From Candidatus Binatia bacterium (lineage in GTDB: Bacteria; Desulfobacterota; Binatia; UBA1149; CAITLU01), in assembly GCA_036493895.1 (NCBI GenBank), contig DASXOZ010000026.1:62001-126000 (forward strand): 64,000 nt of DNA. The letters run 5' to 3'. Shown piece by piece: positions 8,652 through 17,546 of this stretch. The notes under the pieces are model-generated. The model did no database searches. It was not told the origin of the DNA and worked only from the letters and a program-made list of their open reading frames with translations. The stretch's first letter is position 1; each line of letters opens with the position of its first letter. Position numbers and translations under genes: made by a program.

Positions 8652-10199
8652 ATGACGCAGTACGCATACGACCACCTGACGTTTCTCGACAATTCCTTCC
8701 TCATCCTGGAGAGGGAAAACACGCCGATGCACATCGCCGGCACGGCCACTTACGACGCCGCGCCGCTGACGAAGGAAGACGGCAGCATCGACATCGAGCG
8801 CATCCGCGCCTACATCGACTCGCGCATGCACCTGATCCCGCGCTACCGCCAGGTGCTGCAGTCGAGCTGGTTCCACAGTGCGCCGATCTGGGTGGACTAC
8901 ACGCACTTCAACATCCACTACCACGTGCGCCACACCGCCCTTCCGAGGCCCGGCGACGAGCGCCAGCTCAAGCGCCTGGCCGCGCGCATCATGTCCCAGC
9001 ACCTCGACCGCTCGAAGCCGCTCTGGGAGATCTGGGTCGTCGAAGGCCTCGACGACGGCAAGCGCGTCGCGATGATCAGCAAGATCCATCACTGCATGGT
9101 CGACGGCGTCTCCAGTGTCGATCTCCTGAACGTGCTGCTCACGCCGCAGCCGATCGACGATTTCCCCGAGGCCCAGCAGTTCCTGCCGCGCCCCGCTCCG
9201 AGCGAGCTCGACCTCATGCTGGAGACGGCCGGGCAGCTTGCGCGACTGCCGTTCGAGATCGGCAAGAACGTGACGGCCCTGGCCACGCAGATCCAGGACC
9301 CGCTGTCGGACGTAAGATCGCGCCTTCGCTCCTTGCGCGAGATGCTCGGAACCGGCTTCGGCACTTCCGATACCCCGCTCAACCAGAATGTCGGGCCGCA
9401 CCGTCGCTTCGACTGGCTCAAGATGAGCCTCAAGGACATCAAGAACGTCAAGGACCGGCTCGGCGGCACGGTCAACGACATCGTGCTCGCGACCGTCGCG
9501 GGCGCCGTGCGCCGCTTCCTCGAAAGGCGGCAGGTGAACTGCGAAATGCTCGACTTCCGCGTCATGGCGCCGGTCAGCGTGCGCGGGGAAAGCGAGCAAG
9601 GCGCTCTCGGCAACCGCGTCTCGGGATGGATCGTGCCGATGCCGCTTGGCGAGCGCGATGCCAGGCGTCGCCTCGAGCACATCCGCACGACGACGTCGCA
9701 CCTGAAGGAAGCCAAGCAGGCCAAGACGGCCGAGATGCTGACGCAGGTCGGCGAATGGACTCCGTCGACGATTCTCTCGCTCGCCTCGCGCATGGCCACG
9801 CGCGCGCTGCCGTTCAACCTCGTCGTGACGAACGTGCCGGGGCCGCAGGTGCCGCTGTACATGCTCGGCGCACGCATGCACGACAACTTCGGCTTCGTCC
9901 CGCTGATGGACGGCCTGTGCCTCGGCATCGTGCTGTTCAGCTATGCCGGATCGCTGTGCTGGGGATTCACGTGCGACTGGGATCTGCTGCCCGACCTCCA
10001 CGATTTCGTGCTCGACATCCAGGAGTCGTTCGAGGACCTGAAGGCGGCGATGCCCCCGGTCGATGATGCCGACATCGCGGTGTCCTTCCCGGAGCCTTCT
10101 CCCGCCGAAACCGAGGCCTCAGCCGGGACGAAGGCCTCGCGCAGCAAAAAGCAGCCACCGGGACCGCTCGAAGGACCATCGACGGAAACGCGGCACTGA
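8652..10199 (+). CDS. Wax ester synthase/diacylglycerol acyltransferase (WS/DGAT)
   Basis: Acyl-CoA-dependent acyltransferase that makes wax esters or triacylglycerol storage lipid. The 515-residue product has the catalytic HHxxxDG as HHCMVDG at 146-152, PLWEIWVVEGL just before it, and the family block NDIVLATVAGAVRRFL in the middle. The ATG at 8652 is preceded by GAAGGAG. The C-terminal 30 residues are Ser/Thr/Lys-rich tail. The phasin-like gene near 53 kb is the only other storage-granule hint in the window. Confidence 0.9.
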   Translation: MTQYAYDHLTFLDNSFLILERENTPMHIAGTATYDAAPLTKEDGSIDIERIRAYIDSRMHLIPRYRQVLQSSWFHSAPIWVDYTHFNIHYHVRHTALPRPGDERQLKRLAARIMSQHLDRSKPLWEIWVVEGLDDGKRVAMISKIHHCMVDGVSSVDLLNVLLTPQPIDDFPEAQQFLPRPAPSELDLMLETAGQLARLPFEIGKNVTALATQIQDPLSDVRSRLRSLREMLGTGFGTSDTPLNQNVGPHRRFDWLKMSLKDIKNVKDRLGGTVNDIVLATVAGAVRRFLERRQVNCEMLDFRVMAPVSVRGESEQGALGNRVSGWIVPMPLGERDARRRLEHIRTTTSHLKEAKQAKTAEMLTQVGEWTPSTILSLASRMATRALPFNLVVTNVPGPQVPLYMLGARMHDNFGFVPLMDGLCLGIVLFSYAGSLCWGFTCDWDLLPDLHDFVLDIQESFEDLKAAMPPVDDADIAVSFPEPSPAETEASAGTKASRSKKQPPGPLEGPSTETRH

Positions 10200-10283
10200 G
10201 TGGTCCCATCCGTCGCCGCCGCAGCGGCCCTTGTCGCGGCGGGCCCCCCGCAGTAATCGGGCAGGAACCGAAGGAGAACTTCG

Positions 10284-12527
10284 ATGCTTCACCGCCTGCC
10301 CCCCGACATCGACGCCGACGAGGATGCACGGCGCGGTCTTGCCGCCGCGACGCGCACCGTGTTCCGCAGCTGTTCTCTCTGCGAGGCCGCGTGCGGGCTC
10401 GCGTTCGACGTTTCGGGAATGCCGGGCCGCGAGCGCATCGTCTCGATACGGCCCGACCACGACGACGTCTGGTCGAAAGGCTACGTGTGCCCGAAAGGCG
10501 TCGCGATGGGCGCCGTCCACCACGACCCGGACCGCCTGCGCACGCCGATGCGCCGCACGCTGTCCGGCGACTTCGAGCCGATTGACTGGGACACCGCGTT
10601 CGAAATGGTCGCCTCTCGCCTCGCCGCGATCCGCGCCAGGTACGGCAGCGACGCGATCGCGAGCTACTTCGGCAACCCCGTCACGCACAACCACGGCGCG
10701 CTGCTGATGCGCCACGGCTTCCTCAAGTCGATCGGCACACGCAACTCCTACAGCGCAGGCTCCCAGGACACGAGCCCTCGCTTTGCCGCATCGTACTACC
10801 TGTACGGCAACTCGCTCGTGATTCCGGTGCCGGACATCGATCGCACCGATTACTTCCTGTGCATCGGCGCCAATCCGTACGTCTCTCAGGGCAGCGCGAT
10901 GGCCGGCCCCGACGTCAAGAACCGCATGCGTGCGATCCGGCAGCGGGGCGGCAAGGTCGTCGTCGTCGATCCGCGTCGCACCGAAACCGCGCGCGACGCC
11001 GACGAGGTGGTGCAGATCCGGCCCGGCGGCGATGCCGCTTTCCTGCTCGCGCTCGTGCGCCTGGTTCTCGATGCCAAGGGCATTCCCGGCGACGTATTGG
11101 CGATGCTGGACGGGTGGAAAGAGGTCGGCCAGCGCCTTTCGAAGCTCGACGTCGCCTCTGCCGCGCTCCATGCCGGCGTAGAGGTCGACGTGCTCGAGCG
11201 CATCGCCCACGACTTCTCGATCGCGCGAAAGCCTGTGGCGTACACGCGCATCGGCGTCTGCAACAACCGCTACGGCACGCTCGCGACCTGGGCCGGCGAC
11301 CTGCTCGACATCGTCACGGGGCGCCTCGGCAAGATCGGCGGCGCAATGTTCCCGAGCCCGGCGCTGGATGCAGCCACCCTCGCGCATACGGCCGGCATGG
11401 ACGGCCACGCGCGCTGGAAGAGCCGCGTCCGCGGGCTGCCCGAGACTGTCGGCGACCTGCCGGCAGCGTGCCTTGCCGAAGAGATCGAGACCGAAGGTAA
11501 GGGACAGGTGCGCGCACTCGTGACGTACGCCGGTAATCCGGTGCTGTCGCTGCCGAACGGCCGGCGCGTCAAGGCCGCGATCGAGCGCCTCGACTTCATG
11601 GTGTCGATCGACATCTACATCAACGAGACGACGCAGCACGCCGACGTGATCCTGCCGCCGGCGTGGGCGCTGGCCGAGGACCACATCGACACGATCGTGC
11701 CGATGATCGCGATGCGCAACGTCGCGCGCTGGTCTGCGCCCGTCGTCGCGAAAACGGAAGACGAGCGTGCCGACTGGGAGATCCTTCACGAGCTGTCGCT
11801 GCGACTTGGCGGTGGGCCTTTCGGAATCCCGGCTGTCGATTCGGCGTATCGCGCCGGTCGCCGCTTCGGATGGAACTGGGACCCCACGTCGACGGCCGAT
11901 CTTCTGCTCCGGCTCGGGCCCCACGGCGATCGCTTCCTGCCGTGGTCGAAAGGCCTCTCGATGGCAAAACTGCGCAAAGCCACGCACGGCATCGACCTCG
12001 GCGCGCTCGAGGAAGGCGTCGCGCGCCGCATCTTCCATCGAAACAAGAAGATCCACGTCGGTGCGCCGGTATTCCTCCAGGCTTTCGACGAGTTGCTCGA
12101 CGAGCTTGCCGGCAGGCCGAACGAGGGCGAGCTGCTGCTGATCGGGAGGCGCGACCTGCGCAGCAACAATTCGTGGATGCACAACGTCCCGGCGATGGTA
12201 TCGGGCAAGGAGCGCTGCGTGCTCTTCGTCAGCCCGCAGGACGCAAGCCGCATCGGCATCAACGACGGCGACGAAGCGGTGCTCGAAAGCCGCGTCCACC
12301 GCGGACCGGTACGCGTGCACGTCAGCGACGAGATGCGTCCCGGTGTCGTGAGCCTGCCGCACGGATGGGGTCACGCGCCGTCTGCCCGATGGCAGCGGGT
12401 GGCCGGCGCTCACGCCGGCGTCTCGGCCAACGACTGGACCGACGATGCCGAGGTCGAGGGTATCGTCGGTCAGTCCATTCTGAATGGCGTTGCGGTACGG
12501 CTGACCGCGGCGCTGGAGCGCGCCTGA
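10284..12527 (+). CDS. Molybdopterin-dependent oxidoreductase with N-terminal Fe4S4 site
   Basis: DMSO-reductase-family catalytic subunit. Cys30, Cys33, Cys37 and Cys69 (C-x2-C-x3-C-x31-C) form the 4Fe-4S site, followed by the molybdopterin-binding and C-terminal dinucleotide-binding domains over 747 residues. No twin-arginine signal is seen, so it is likely cytoplasmic. The presumed Mo-ligand region reads AGSQDTSPRF. No electron-transfer partner subunit is adjacent. The ATG at 10284 has AAGGAG upstream. Family is certain, substrate unknown. Confidence 0.88.
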   Translation: MLHRLPPDIDADEDARRGLAAATRTVFRSCSLCEAACGLAFDVSGMPGRERIVSIRPDHDDVWSKGYVCPKGVAMGAVHHDPDRLRTPMRRTLSGDFEPIDWDTAFEMVASRLAAIRARYGSDAIASYFGNPVTHNHGALLMRHGFLKSIGTRNSYSAGSQDTSPRFAASYYLYGNSLVIPVPDIDRTDYFLCIGANPYVSQGSAMAGPDVKNRMRAIRQRGGKVVVVDPRRTETARDADEVVQIRPGGDAAFLLALVRLVLDAKGIPGDVLAMLDGWKEVGQRLSKLDVASAALHAGVEVDVLERIAHDFSIARKPVAYTRIGVCNNRYGTLATWAGDLLDIVTGRLGKIGGAMFPSPALDAATLAHTAGMDGHARWKSRVRGLPETVGDLPAACLAEEIETEGKGQVRALVTYAGNPVLSLPNGRRVKAAIERLDFMVSIDIYINETTQHADVILPPAWALAEDHIDTIVPMIAMRNVARWSAPVVAKTEDERADWEILHELSLRLGGGPFGIPAVDSAYRAGRRFGWNWDPTSTADLLLRLGPHGDRFLPWSKGLSMAKLRKATHGIDLGALEEGVARRIFHRNKKIHVGAPVFLQAFDELLDELAGRPNEGELLLIGRRDLRSNNSWMHNVPAMVSGKERCVLFVSPQDASRIGINDGDEAVLESRVHRGPVRVHVSDEMRPGVVSLPHGWGHAPSARWQRVAGAHAGVSANDWTDDAEVEGIVGQSILNGVAVRLTAALERA

Positions 12528-12561
12528 GTCGCCGTCTCCCGCAAAGAGCCCAGACGCTTCG

Positions 12562-13758
12562 TCAGACGATACCGGCGAGGTGAAGCTCCTCGAGCTCGCC
12601 CTCACCGACGCCGATTTCCCGCAATACTTCGCCGGTATGCTGCCCGAGCAGCGGCGAAGCCTCGAATGCAACTTCGGCGGCCCCACCCATCTTGATCGGC
12701 ATGCCCGGCATCGTGAAAGTTCCGCGCACCGGATGCTCGACCTCGGCGATCATGCCGCGCGCGCGCAGGTGCTCGTTGGCGAACAGGTCGGCCGAATCGA
12801 GCACGGCGCCGCACGGCACGCCGGCCTCGCCGAGCAGGCGCATCGCCTCGAACTTGTCGTGGCGCCGCGTCCAGCCGGATATCATCTCGCTGACTTCGTC
12901 CCAGTGATTGCCGCGCTCCCTCTGCAGCTCGTAGTCGTCGCTGCCCTTGAGGTCGCCGCGACCGATGGTGTCGAGCAGCGCGTGCCACATGCGCGTGGTC
13001 GTGACCATGAGGTAGATCCAGTCGTTCGGTGCTCCGCCTTTGGTCGGGTAAAGGTCGGTAGGACACAGAAGGCCCATGCGGTTGCCGTAGCGCATCGCCG
13101 GCATTCCGCCCGTCAGGTAGTGCGCGACCAGCGCCGAGCGCGAAAAATTGAACATCGCGTCCTGCATCGAGACTTCGACGTACTGGCCGCGGCCGGTGCG
13201 CAGCTTTTCGATGTATGCCGCGAGGATCGCCATGCCGAGGTGCACGCCGGCCCCGCTGTCGCCGAACGTCACGCCGGGCTTCAGCGGCGGAGTCTCGGGA
13301 GTGCCGGTCACGGCGAGCACTCCGCCGGTGGCCTGCCCGATCATGTCGAAGCTCTTGAAGTCGGCCCACGGCCCCCACGAACCAAAGCCCTTGCACGAGG
13401 CGTGGATGATGTCGGGCTTGATCGCCTTCAGCGCGTCGTACCCGAGGCCGAGCTCTTCCATCACGCCGTTGGCGTAGTTGTCGACGACGACGTCGGCGCC
13501 GGCGACCAGGCGCGCAAAGATCTCGCGCCCCCGCGGCTGCTTGAGGTCGAGCGTCACCGAGCGCTTGTTCGAATTGAACAGCAGGAAGTAGATCGCGTCG
13601 GCGTCGGGACGCTCGGAGATCATCCTGCGGCCTGGCTCGCCGCCGGGCGGTTCGACCTTGATGACGTCGGCGCCGAGCCAGGCAAGAAGCTGCGTGCACG
13701 AGGTGCCCGCTTCCCACTGCGTGAGGTCGACGATGCGGATTCCGTCCAGTGCTGCCAT
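12562..13758 (-). CDS. CaiB/BaiF class III CoA-transferase
   Basis: Transfers CoA between carboxylic acids. The 398-residue product begins MAALDGIRIVDLTQWEAG, with DVIKVEPPGGEPGR at 31-44 and the catalytic aspartate probably Asp167 in FGDSGAG. The ATG at 13758 fits the family start; a TTG at 13779 would add seven residues without similarity. It converges with the molybdoenzyme gene with 34 bp between stops. The acyl group is unknown. Confidence 0.9.
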   Translation of the reverse strand: MAALDGIRIVDLTQWEAGTSCTQLLAWLGADVIKVEPPGGEPGRRMISERPDADAIYFLLFNSNKRSVTLDLKQPRGREIFARLVAGADVVVDNYANGVMEELGLGYDALKAIKPDIIHASCKGFGSWGPWADFKSFDMIGQATGGVLAVTGTPETPPLKPGVTFGDSGAGVHLGMAILAAYIEKLRTGRGQYVEVSMQDAMFNFSRSALVAHYLTGGMPAMRYGNRMGLLCPTDLYPTKGGAPNDWIYLMVTTTRMWHALLDTIGRGDLKGSDDYELQRERGNHWDEVSEMISGWTRRHDKFEAMRLLGEAGVPCGAVLDSADLFANEHLRARGMIAEVEHPVRGTFTMPGMPIKMGGAAEVAFEASPLLGQHTGEVLREIGVGEGELEELHLAGIV

Positions 13759-13802
13759 GGCACTGGCGGATTTCCGCAAAACCGTGCCGAGTCAAATTCG
13801 GG

Positions 13803-14045
13803 GAGCCAGATCCTCTAAAGACCAAATGTCTCTCTGCGGATGGTCCGCGCCGCCTCCATACCTGGAGCGGCGCGAAATCCGCGTGATGTCGCGCGGGTTT
13901 GCAACATCGGGCAGGCATGACGCGGCAGTTGGCTGTTAACTAGGGCCGCCGCTGAGAGCGCCGATTCGAGGCTCAGCGGGACGAATTTCGCTCTCAGAAC
14001 GCTTCCCAGGGGAGACCCCGTTAAACGAGTTATCCAGAGACTGTG
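13803..14045 (+). repeat. Dispersed repeat copy A (left of the foreign block)
   Basis: Noncoding repeat shared with 17132-17383, and in part with 16078-16156 and 38734-38803, all in the same orientation. Shared landmarks in order: GAGCCAGATC, ATGTCTCTCTGCGGAT, GCGCGAAATCCGCGTGATGT, a GTTAAC site, GAGAGCGCCGAT and CTCTCAGAA. The rest of 13759-14288 shows no gene that I can support. Confidence 0.75.
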
Positions 14046-14288
14046 AGCCGGGTGACAAAACTGCAGCGAGGGCATTCGCAACGTTTACCAACTCTGGGAA
14101 TTGTTTAGCGAGGCCGCACGACGGTTGCTCGGGCGGGCGACGCAACTGGTCACATCTCAGTCGACCGAGTCTTGGCATACTACAACGGCCGCGCGCACCA
14201 GCGAGCTGTTGGTCGAGCGGGCCCGCGTGCGCACTGAGATCGGCAGCACGCAAATCGGTTCCGGGGTTGTCCTCGACGCCACGAGCGG

Positions 14289-15395
14289 TCAGTCATGGAC
14301 GATGTTCGACCAGCCCTCGACGTCCTCCGGCTTGCGCGGCTCGGGACCGACGTACCGCGCGGACGGGCGGACGAGTCGGCCGGTCTTCTTCTGTTCCATG
14401 ATGTGCGCCGACCAACCGGCCGTCCGGGCGCAGGTGAACATCGCCGGCATCATGTGCGGCGGCACCTCGGCGAAGTCCAGAATGACCGCGGCCCAGAACT
14501 CGACGTTCGTCTCGATCGGACGGTCGGGACGCCGCTCACGCAACTCCTCCAGCGCCGCCTGCTCGAGCGCCTGCGCGGCCTCGAAGCGCGGCGAGTCGAG
14601 CTCTTTGCACGTGCGGCGCAGCACGCGAGCGCGGGGGTCCTCGGCACGGTAGACGCGGTGCCCGAAGCCCATCAAACGGTCGTGACGGTCGAGAATGTCG
14701 GTGACGACCTTCTTGGCGTCGCCGGTCCTCTCGACCTCCTGGATCATGGGTAGCACGCGGGCCGGAGCGCCGCCGTGCAGCGGGCCGCTCATGGCGCCGA
14801 TCGCACCGGACATCGCGGCCGCGACGTCGGCGCCGGTGGACGCGATGACCTGGGCAGTGAAGGTCGAGGCGTTCATGCCGTGCTCAGCGGCGGACACGAA
14901 GTAGGCGTCGACCGCCTTCGTGTGCGCCGGGTCGGGCTCGCCGCGCCAGCGGACCATGAAGCGTTCGACGATTGTATGGCACTGGTCGATGCGCGACTGC
15001 GGCACGGCCGGCGTCGACAGCCCGCGGGCGGACTGTGCCGCGTAGGACAGCGCCATGACGGCCGCACGGGCGAGCTGCTCACGGGCCTCTTCGTCACTGA
15101 TGTCAAGCAGGGCGCGGTATCCCCAGACCGGCGCGAGCATCGCGAGCGCTGCTTGCACGTCGACGCGGACGTCGCCGGTGTGCACCGGGATCGGGAACGG
15201 CTCGGCCGGCGGCAGGCCGGGGCCGAACTTGCCGTCGACCAGCAACGCCCAGACGTTGCCGAACGTGACGTGCCCGGCGAGATCCTCGATGTCGACGCCG
15301 CGGTAGCGCAGTGCGCCGCCGTCCTTGTCGGGTTCGGCGATCTCGGTCTCGAACGCGATGACGCCTTCGAGGCCCGGGCTGTAGTCGCTTGCCAT
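14289..15395 (-). CDS. Citrate synthase, actinobacterial 'citrate synthase 2' type
   Basis: Condenses acetyl-CoA and oxaloacetate. The 368-residue protein has catalytic-histidine contexts SGPLHGGAPARV and MGFGHRVYRAEDPRA. The position of the usual catalytic Asp reads Glu (TNVEFW), which I recall as typical of this subgroup. The opening SPGLEGVIAFETEIAEPDKD and end SARYVGPEPRKPEDVEGW are, from memory, nearly diagnostic of actinobacterial citrate synthase 2. It stands alone between repeats and a decayed insertion sequence, suggesting horizontal acquisition. The ATG at 15395 is well placed. Confidence 0.92.
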   Translation of the reverse strand: MASDYSPGLEGVIAFETEIAEPDKDGGALRYRGVDIEDLAGHVTFGNVWALLVDGKFGPGLPPAEPFPIPVHTGDVRVDVQAALAMLAPVWGYRALLDISDEEAREQLARAAVMALSYAAQSARGLSTPAVPQSRIDQCHTIVERFMVRWRGEPDPAHTKAVDAYFVSAAEHGMNASTFTAQVIASTGADVAAAMSGAIGAMSGPLHGGAPARVLPMIQEVERTGDAKKVVTDILDRHDRLMGFGHRVYRAEDPRARVLRRTCKELDSPRFEAAQALEQAALEELRERRPDRPIETNVEFWAAVILDFAEVPPHMMPAMFTCARTAGWSAHIMEQKKTGRLVRPSARYVGPEPRKPEDVEGWSNIVHD

Positions 15396-15752
15396 CGGGG
15401 TGCTCCGACCGGTGGTCCGGCTGCTGTGAACAGTGGCCCCGTGCCGCCGTTGCCATTGTGCTCACACCCATGGCGGAAGGAAGTACGACAGGTGCCAAGT
15501 CTGCGGGTCATGTCGACGGGCTACGACGTCGAGTTGACCCAGACTCCAGTCTGACCTTCCGGATCTTGGCCTCGCCGTTCTCAGGTTCTTGAGACGTCAT
15601 GGCGACCGACTGCAAGCATTGTCCATCCCGAAAACCCGGTGCCGGACGACCTCAGGCCGCCATCCGCTCGTAGTGATGGTGGCGACCGCCAGCCTCGGGG
15701 AACGCGACCACCGCCACTCGAGGCGCGAGCCTTTCTTCAGGTCCGCCCCGCG
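15396..15752. other. Intergenic stretch, no gene seen
   Basis: About 360 bp upstream of the citrate synthase gene. Short open frames on both strands show no family resemblance. It would hold the citrate synthase promoter. Confidence 0.5.
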
Positions 15753-15786
15753 TCAATGAATCGGTGTGCCGAGGGGGTTCTTGGCG

Positions 15787-16079
15787 CAGCAGATCACCAA
15801 CGTGAACGGGCAATTTTTGACGAGTACTCGACACGTCGGGTCGAGGATGGACCGGCATAGCCAGCCGGCCGCCGTCGATCGAGGGACGCCCGCCGCGGTA
15901 GCGATGGCGATGTCGCCGGTCTGGCGAACCAGATCACGGAGCCTGTGGTCGTAGACCTGCTAACGGAATTCCCGCTGAGCCATCCCCGCCATCTGCACTG
16001 GGGTCAGTCGGGTCTCAAACCCGCCCTCGGTGACGAGTACTCGTACAGAAAATGCCCGTTCGGGTTGGAAAACTGCTGG
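15787..16079 (-). mobile_element. Decayed insertion sequence with inverted repeats
   Basis: Imperfect inverted repeats of about 55 bp lie at 15787-15840 and, reverse-complemented, 16022-16079. Both contain CAGCAG, CCAAC, GAACGGGCA and ACGAGTACTCG in the same order, with roughly 80% identity by eye. Between them is the N-terminal part of a transposase with a stop codon. A third, solitary copy of the repeat lies at 22657-22720. The element is too short to be active. Confidence 0.6.
15840..15983 (-). pseudogene. Transposase N-terminal fragment with in-frame stop
   Basis: Read on the minus strand from ATG 15983 the frame gives MAQREFR, then TAG where a Gln codon (CAG) would be expected, then QVYDHRLRDLVRQTGD and GVPRSTAAGWL. 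This resembles the N-terminal helix-turn-helix of integrase-core transposases (recognised from memory). Similarity ends where the left inverted repeat begins, so the catalytic domain is lost. One nonsense mutation plus truncation make it a pseudogene. Confidence 0.55.
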
Positions 16080-16156
16080 GCGCGAAATCCGCGTGATGTC
16101 GCGAGGGTTTGCGACATCGGGCAAGCACGGTGCGGCGATCGGCCGTTAACCAGAAC
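16078..16156 (+). repeat. Dispersed repeat copy C (partial)
   Basis: Partial copy of the dispersed repeat. It shares GCGCGAAATCCGCGTGATGT, GGGTTTGC, ACATCGGGCA and a GTTAAC site with copy A at 13803. It directly abuts the right end of the decayed insertion sequence. Confidence 0.65.
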
Positions 16157-16263
16157 TCGTCAAGTCGGACGCGGAGCGGTGCCAGGCGCGGGGCCGACCC
16201 GCGACTCTCCCGCTCTCGACTCGGCCGCTTGTGCCAGGTTAGCGCATTTGCTAACCTCCGGCC

Positions 16264-16590
16264 GTGGCGTTCGCCGTCGAGTACTTCCACAAACGAGTCC
16301 GCGACGAGATCGAGTCGTGGCCGGTGGATGTCCTGGCTGACTACGCCAGAATCGTCGAATTGCTCGTCGAGTACGGACCGAACCTGCGGCTTCCCTACTC
16401 TCGTGCCTTCGGCGACGGCCTCTTCGAGTTGAGACCGCGGGGACGCGCCGGCATCGGCCGGGCATTCTACTGCTTCCTCGTCGGCAAGCGCGTCATCGTG
16501 CTGCACGCTTTCGTCAAGAAGTCTCAACACACGCCGGACCGAGAACTGAAGTTGGCACGTAAGCGCATGAAGGAGTTGTCCAGTGAGTGA
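16264..16590 (+). CDS. RelE/HigB-like (Gp49 family) toxin
   Basis: The 108-residue protein matches the phage-derived Gp49-like/HigB toxin family: LPYSRAFGDGLFELRPRG, GRAFYCFLVGKRVIVLHAF and KKSQHTPDRELKLARKRM near the C-terminus, where the basic residues would act on mRNA at the ribosome. The start is GTG at 16264. Its stop overlaps the start of the Xre antitoxin by 8 nt, the toxin-first order common in this group. Confidence 0.85.
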   Translation: MAFAVEYFHKRVRDEIESWPVDVLADYARIVELLVEYGPNLRLPYSRAFGDGLFELRPRGRAGIGRAFYCFLVGKRVIVLHAFVKKSQHTPDRELKLARKRMKELSSE

Positions 16591-16957
16591 ACTGAAGTAC
16601 CAACCCGTGCGTCATGACCACGCGGCCTTTGTCGCAAAGGCACGCCAGCGAAAGGGATTCGGCGAAGCTTACGATGCGCTCGCCCTTGAGTACCAAATCG
16701 CCCGCCAGATGCTCGCCGCTCGTTCGCGCGCGGGACTGACACAGGATGCGGTCGCCGAAAAGATGGGAACGACTAAGAGTGCCATTTCGCGCCTGGAATC
16801 GGCCGGCAAGCACGCGCCGTCTCTGACGACGCTCAAGCGCTACGCTTCTGCCGTTGGATGCAACCTCGAGGTCCGACTCGTTCCTCAGAAGGCGTCCGTC
16901 CGCTCAGCGGGCCGTTCGAGGGGAAACGCCATCAAGCGGTCCTCTAAGAGCCAATGA
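16583..16957 (+). CDS. Xre-family antitoxin
   Basis: DNA-binding antitoxin partner of the preceding toxin. The 124-residue product contains a helix-turn-helix (LTQDAVAEKMGTTKSAISRL, about residues 51-70) followed by a short dimerisation segment, YASAVGCNLEVRLVP. The start is GTG at 16583, overlapping the toxin stop. It likely binds the promoter upstream of 16264. The Arg/Ser/Lys-rich tail after residue 100 has no recognisable role. Confidence 0.85.
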   Translation: MSELKYQPVRHDHAAFVAKARQRKGFGEAYDALALEYQIARQMLAARSRAGLTQDAVAEKMGTTKSAISRLESAGKHAPSLTTLKRYASAVGCNLEVRLVPQKASVRSAGRSRGNAIKRSSKSQ

Positions 16958-17131
16958 GAGGAGGAGACGGTCAGATCCAGATGGAATGGGTGCATCGATC
17001 AAATGGGATCCCATTTTCTGGATGTCGGCGACACGATCTTGCACCGCACTGAATCCAGACGCTTTCTCAGCTCTTCGCGAGTTGGGACTCTCAGAAATTC
17101 TCTGAGAAATGGTTCGCCCAGCGCATCGAAT

Positions 17132-17383
17132 GCGGAGCCAGATCCCCTCAAGATCAAATGTCTCTCTGCGGATGAGCCGCGCCGTCCTCCTACGGGACGC
17201 GGCGCGAAATCTGCGTGATCTCGCGGTGGTTTGCGAGTTCGTGCAACCGAGACTCGTCACCGAACTGTTAACCAGAGCGGTTGGTGAGAGCGCCGATCCG
17301 CGGCCGATGAGGCTGAATTCTACTCTCAGAATGCCTCTCCGGGGAGAGAACCCTCAGGCTGGTTAACTGAATCTGTTAACCAG
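17132..17383 (+). repeat. Dispersed repeat copy B (right of the foreign block)
   Basis: Same orientation and order of landmarks as copy A at 13803-14045: GCGGAGCCAGATC, AATGTCTCTCTGCGGAT, a GTTAACCAG site, GAGAGCGCCGAT and CTCTCAGAA. It ends in a perfect palindrome CTGGTTAAC (17359-17367) and GTTAACCAG (17375-17383) with a 7-bp spacer; another GGTTAACTGG follows near 17404. The remainder of 16958-17546 shows no gene. Confidence 0.75.
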
Positions 17384-17546
17384 TCCGCGCTTAGAGCGAG
17401 AATGGTTAACTGGCTCTAGCACTGACTGTCAGGCACACCTGCCCGAGACAATTCGTCGGTTCCCCAACACCGAGGCGGCATCGTTCTGGCATCTCCCCGG
17501 AGAGGCGTCCTGGGAGCGAAATTCGTTGGGGATGCGAGTATCGTCA

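Noticed and set aside
13803..17415. Integron attC sites around GTTAAC motifs
   Set aside because: attC core sites need GTTRRRY and RYYYAAC; the GTTAAC boxes do not fit and no integrase is present.
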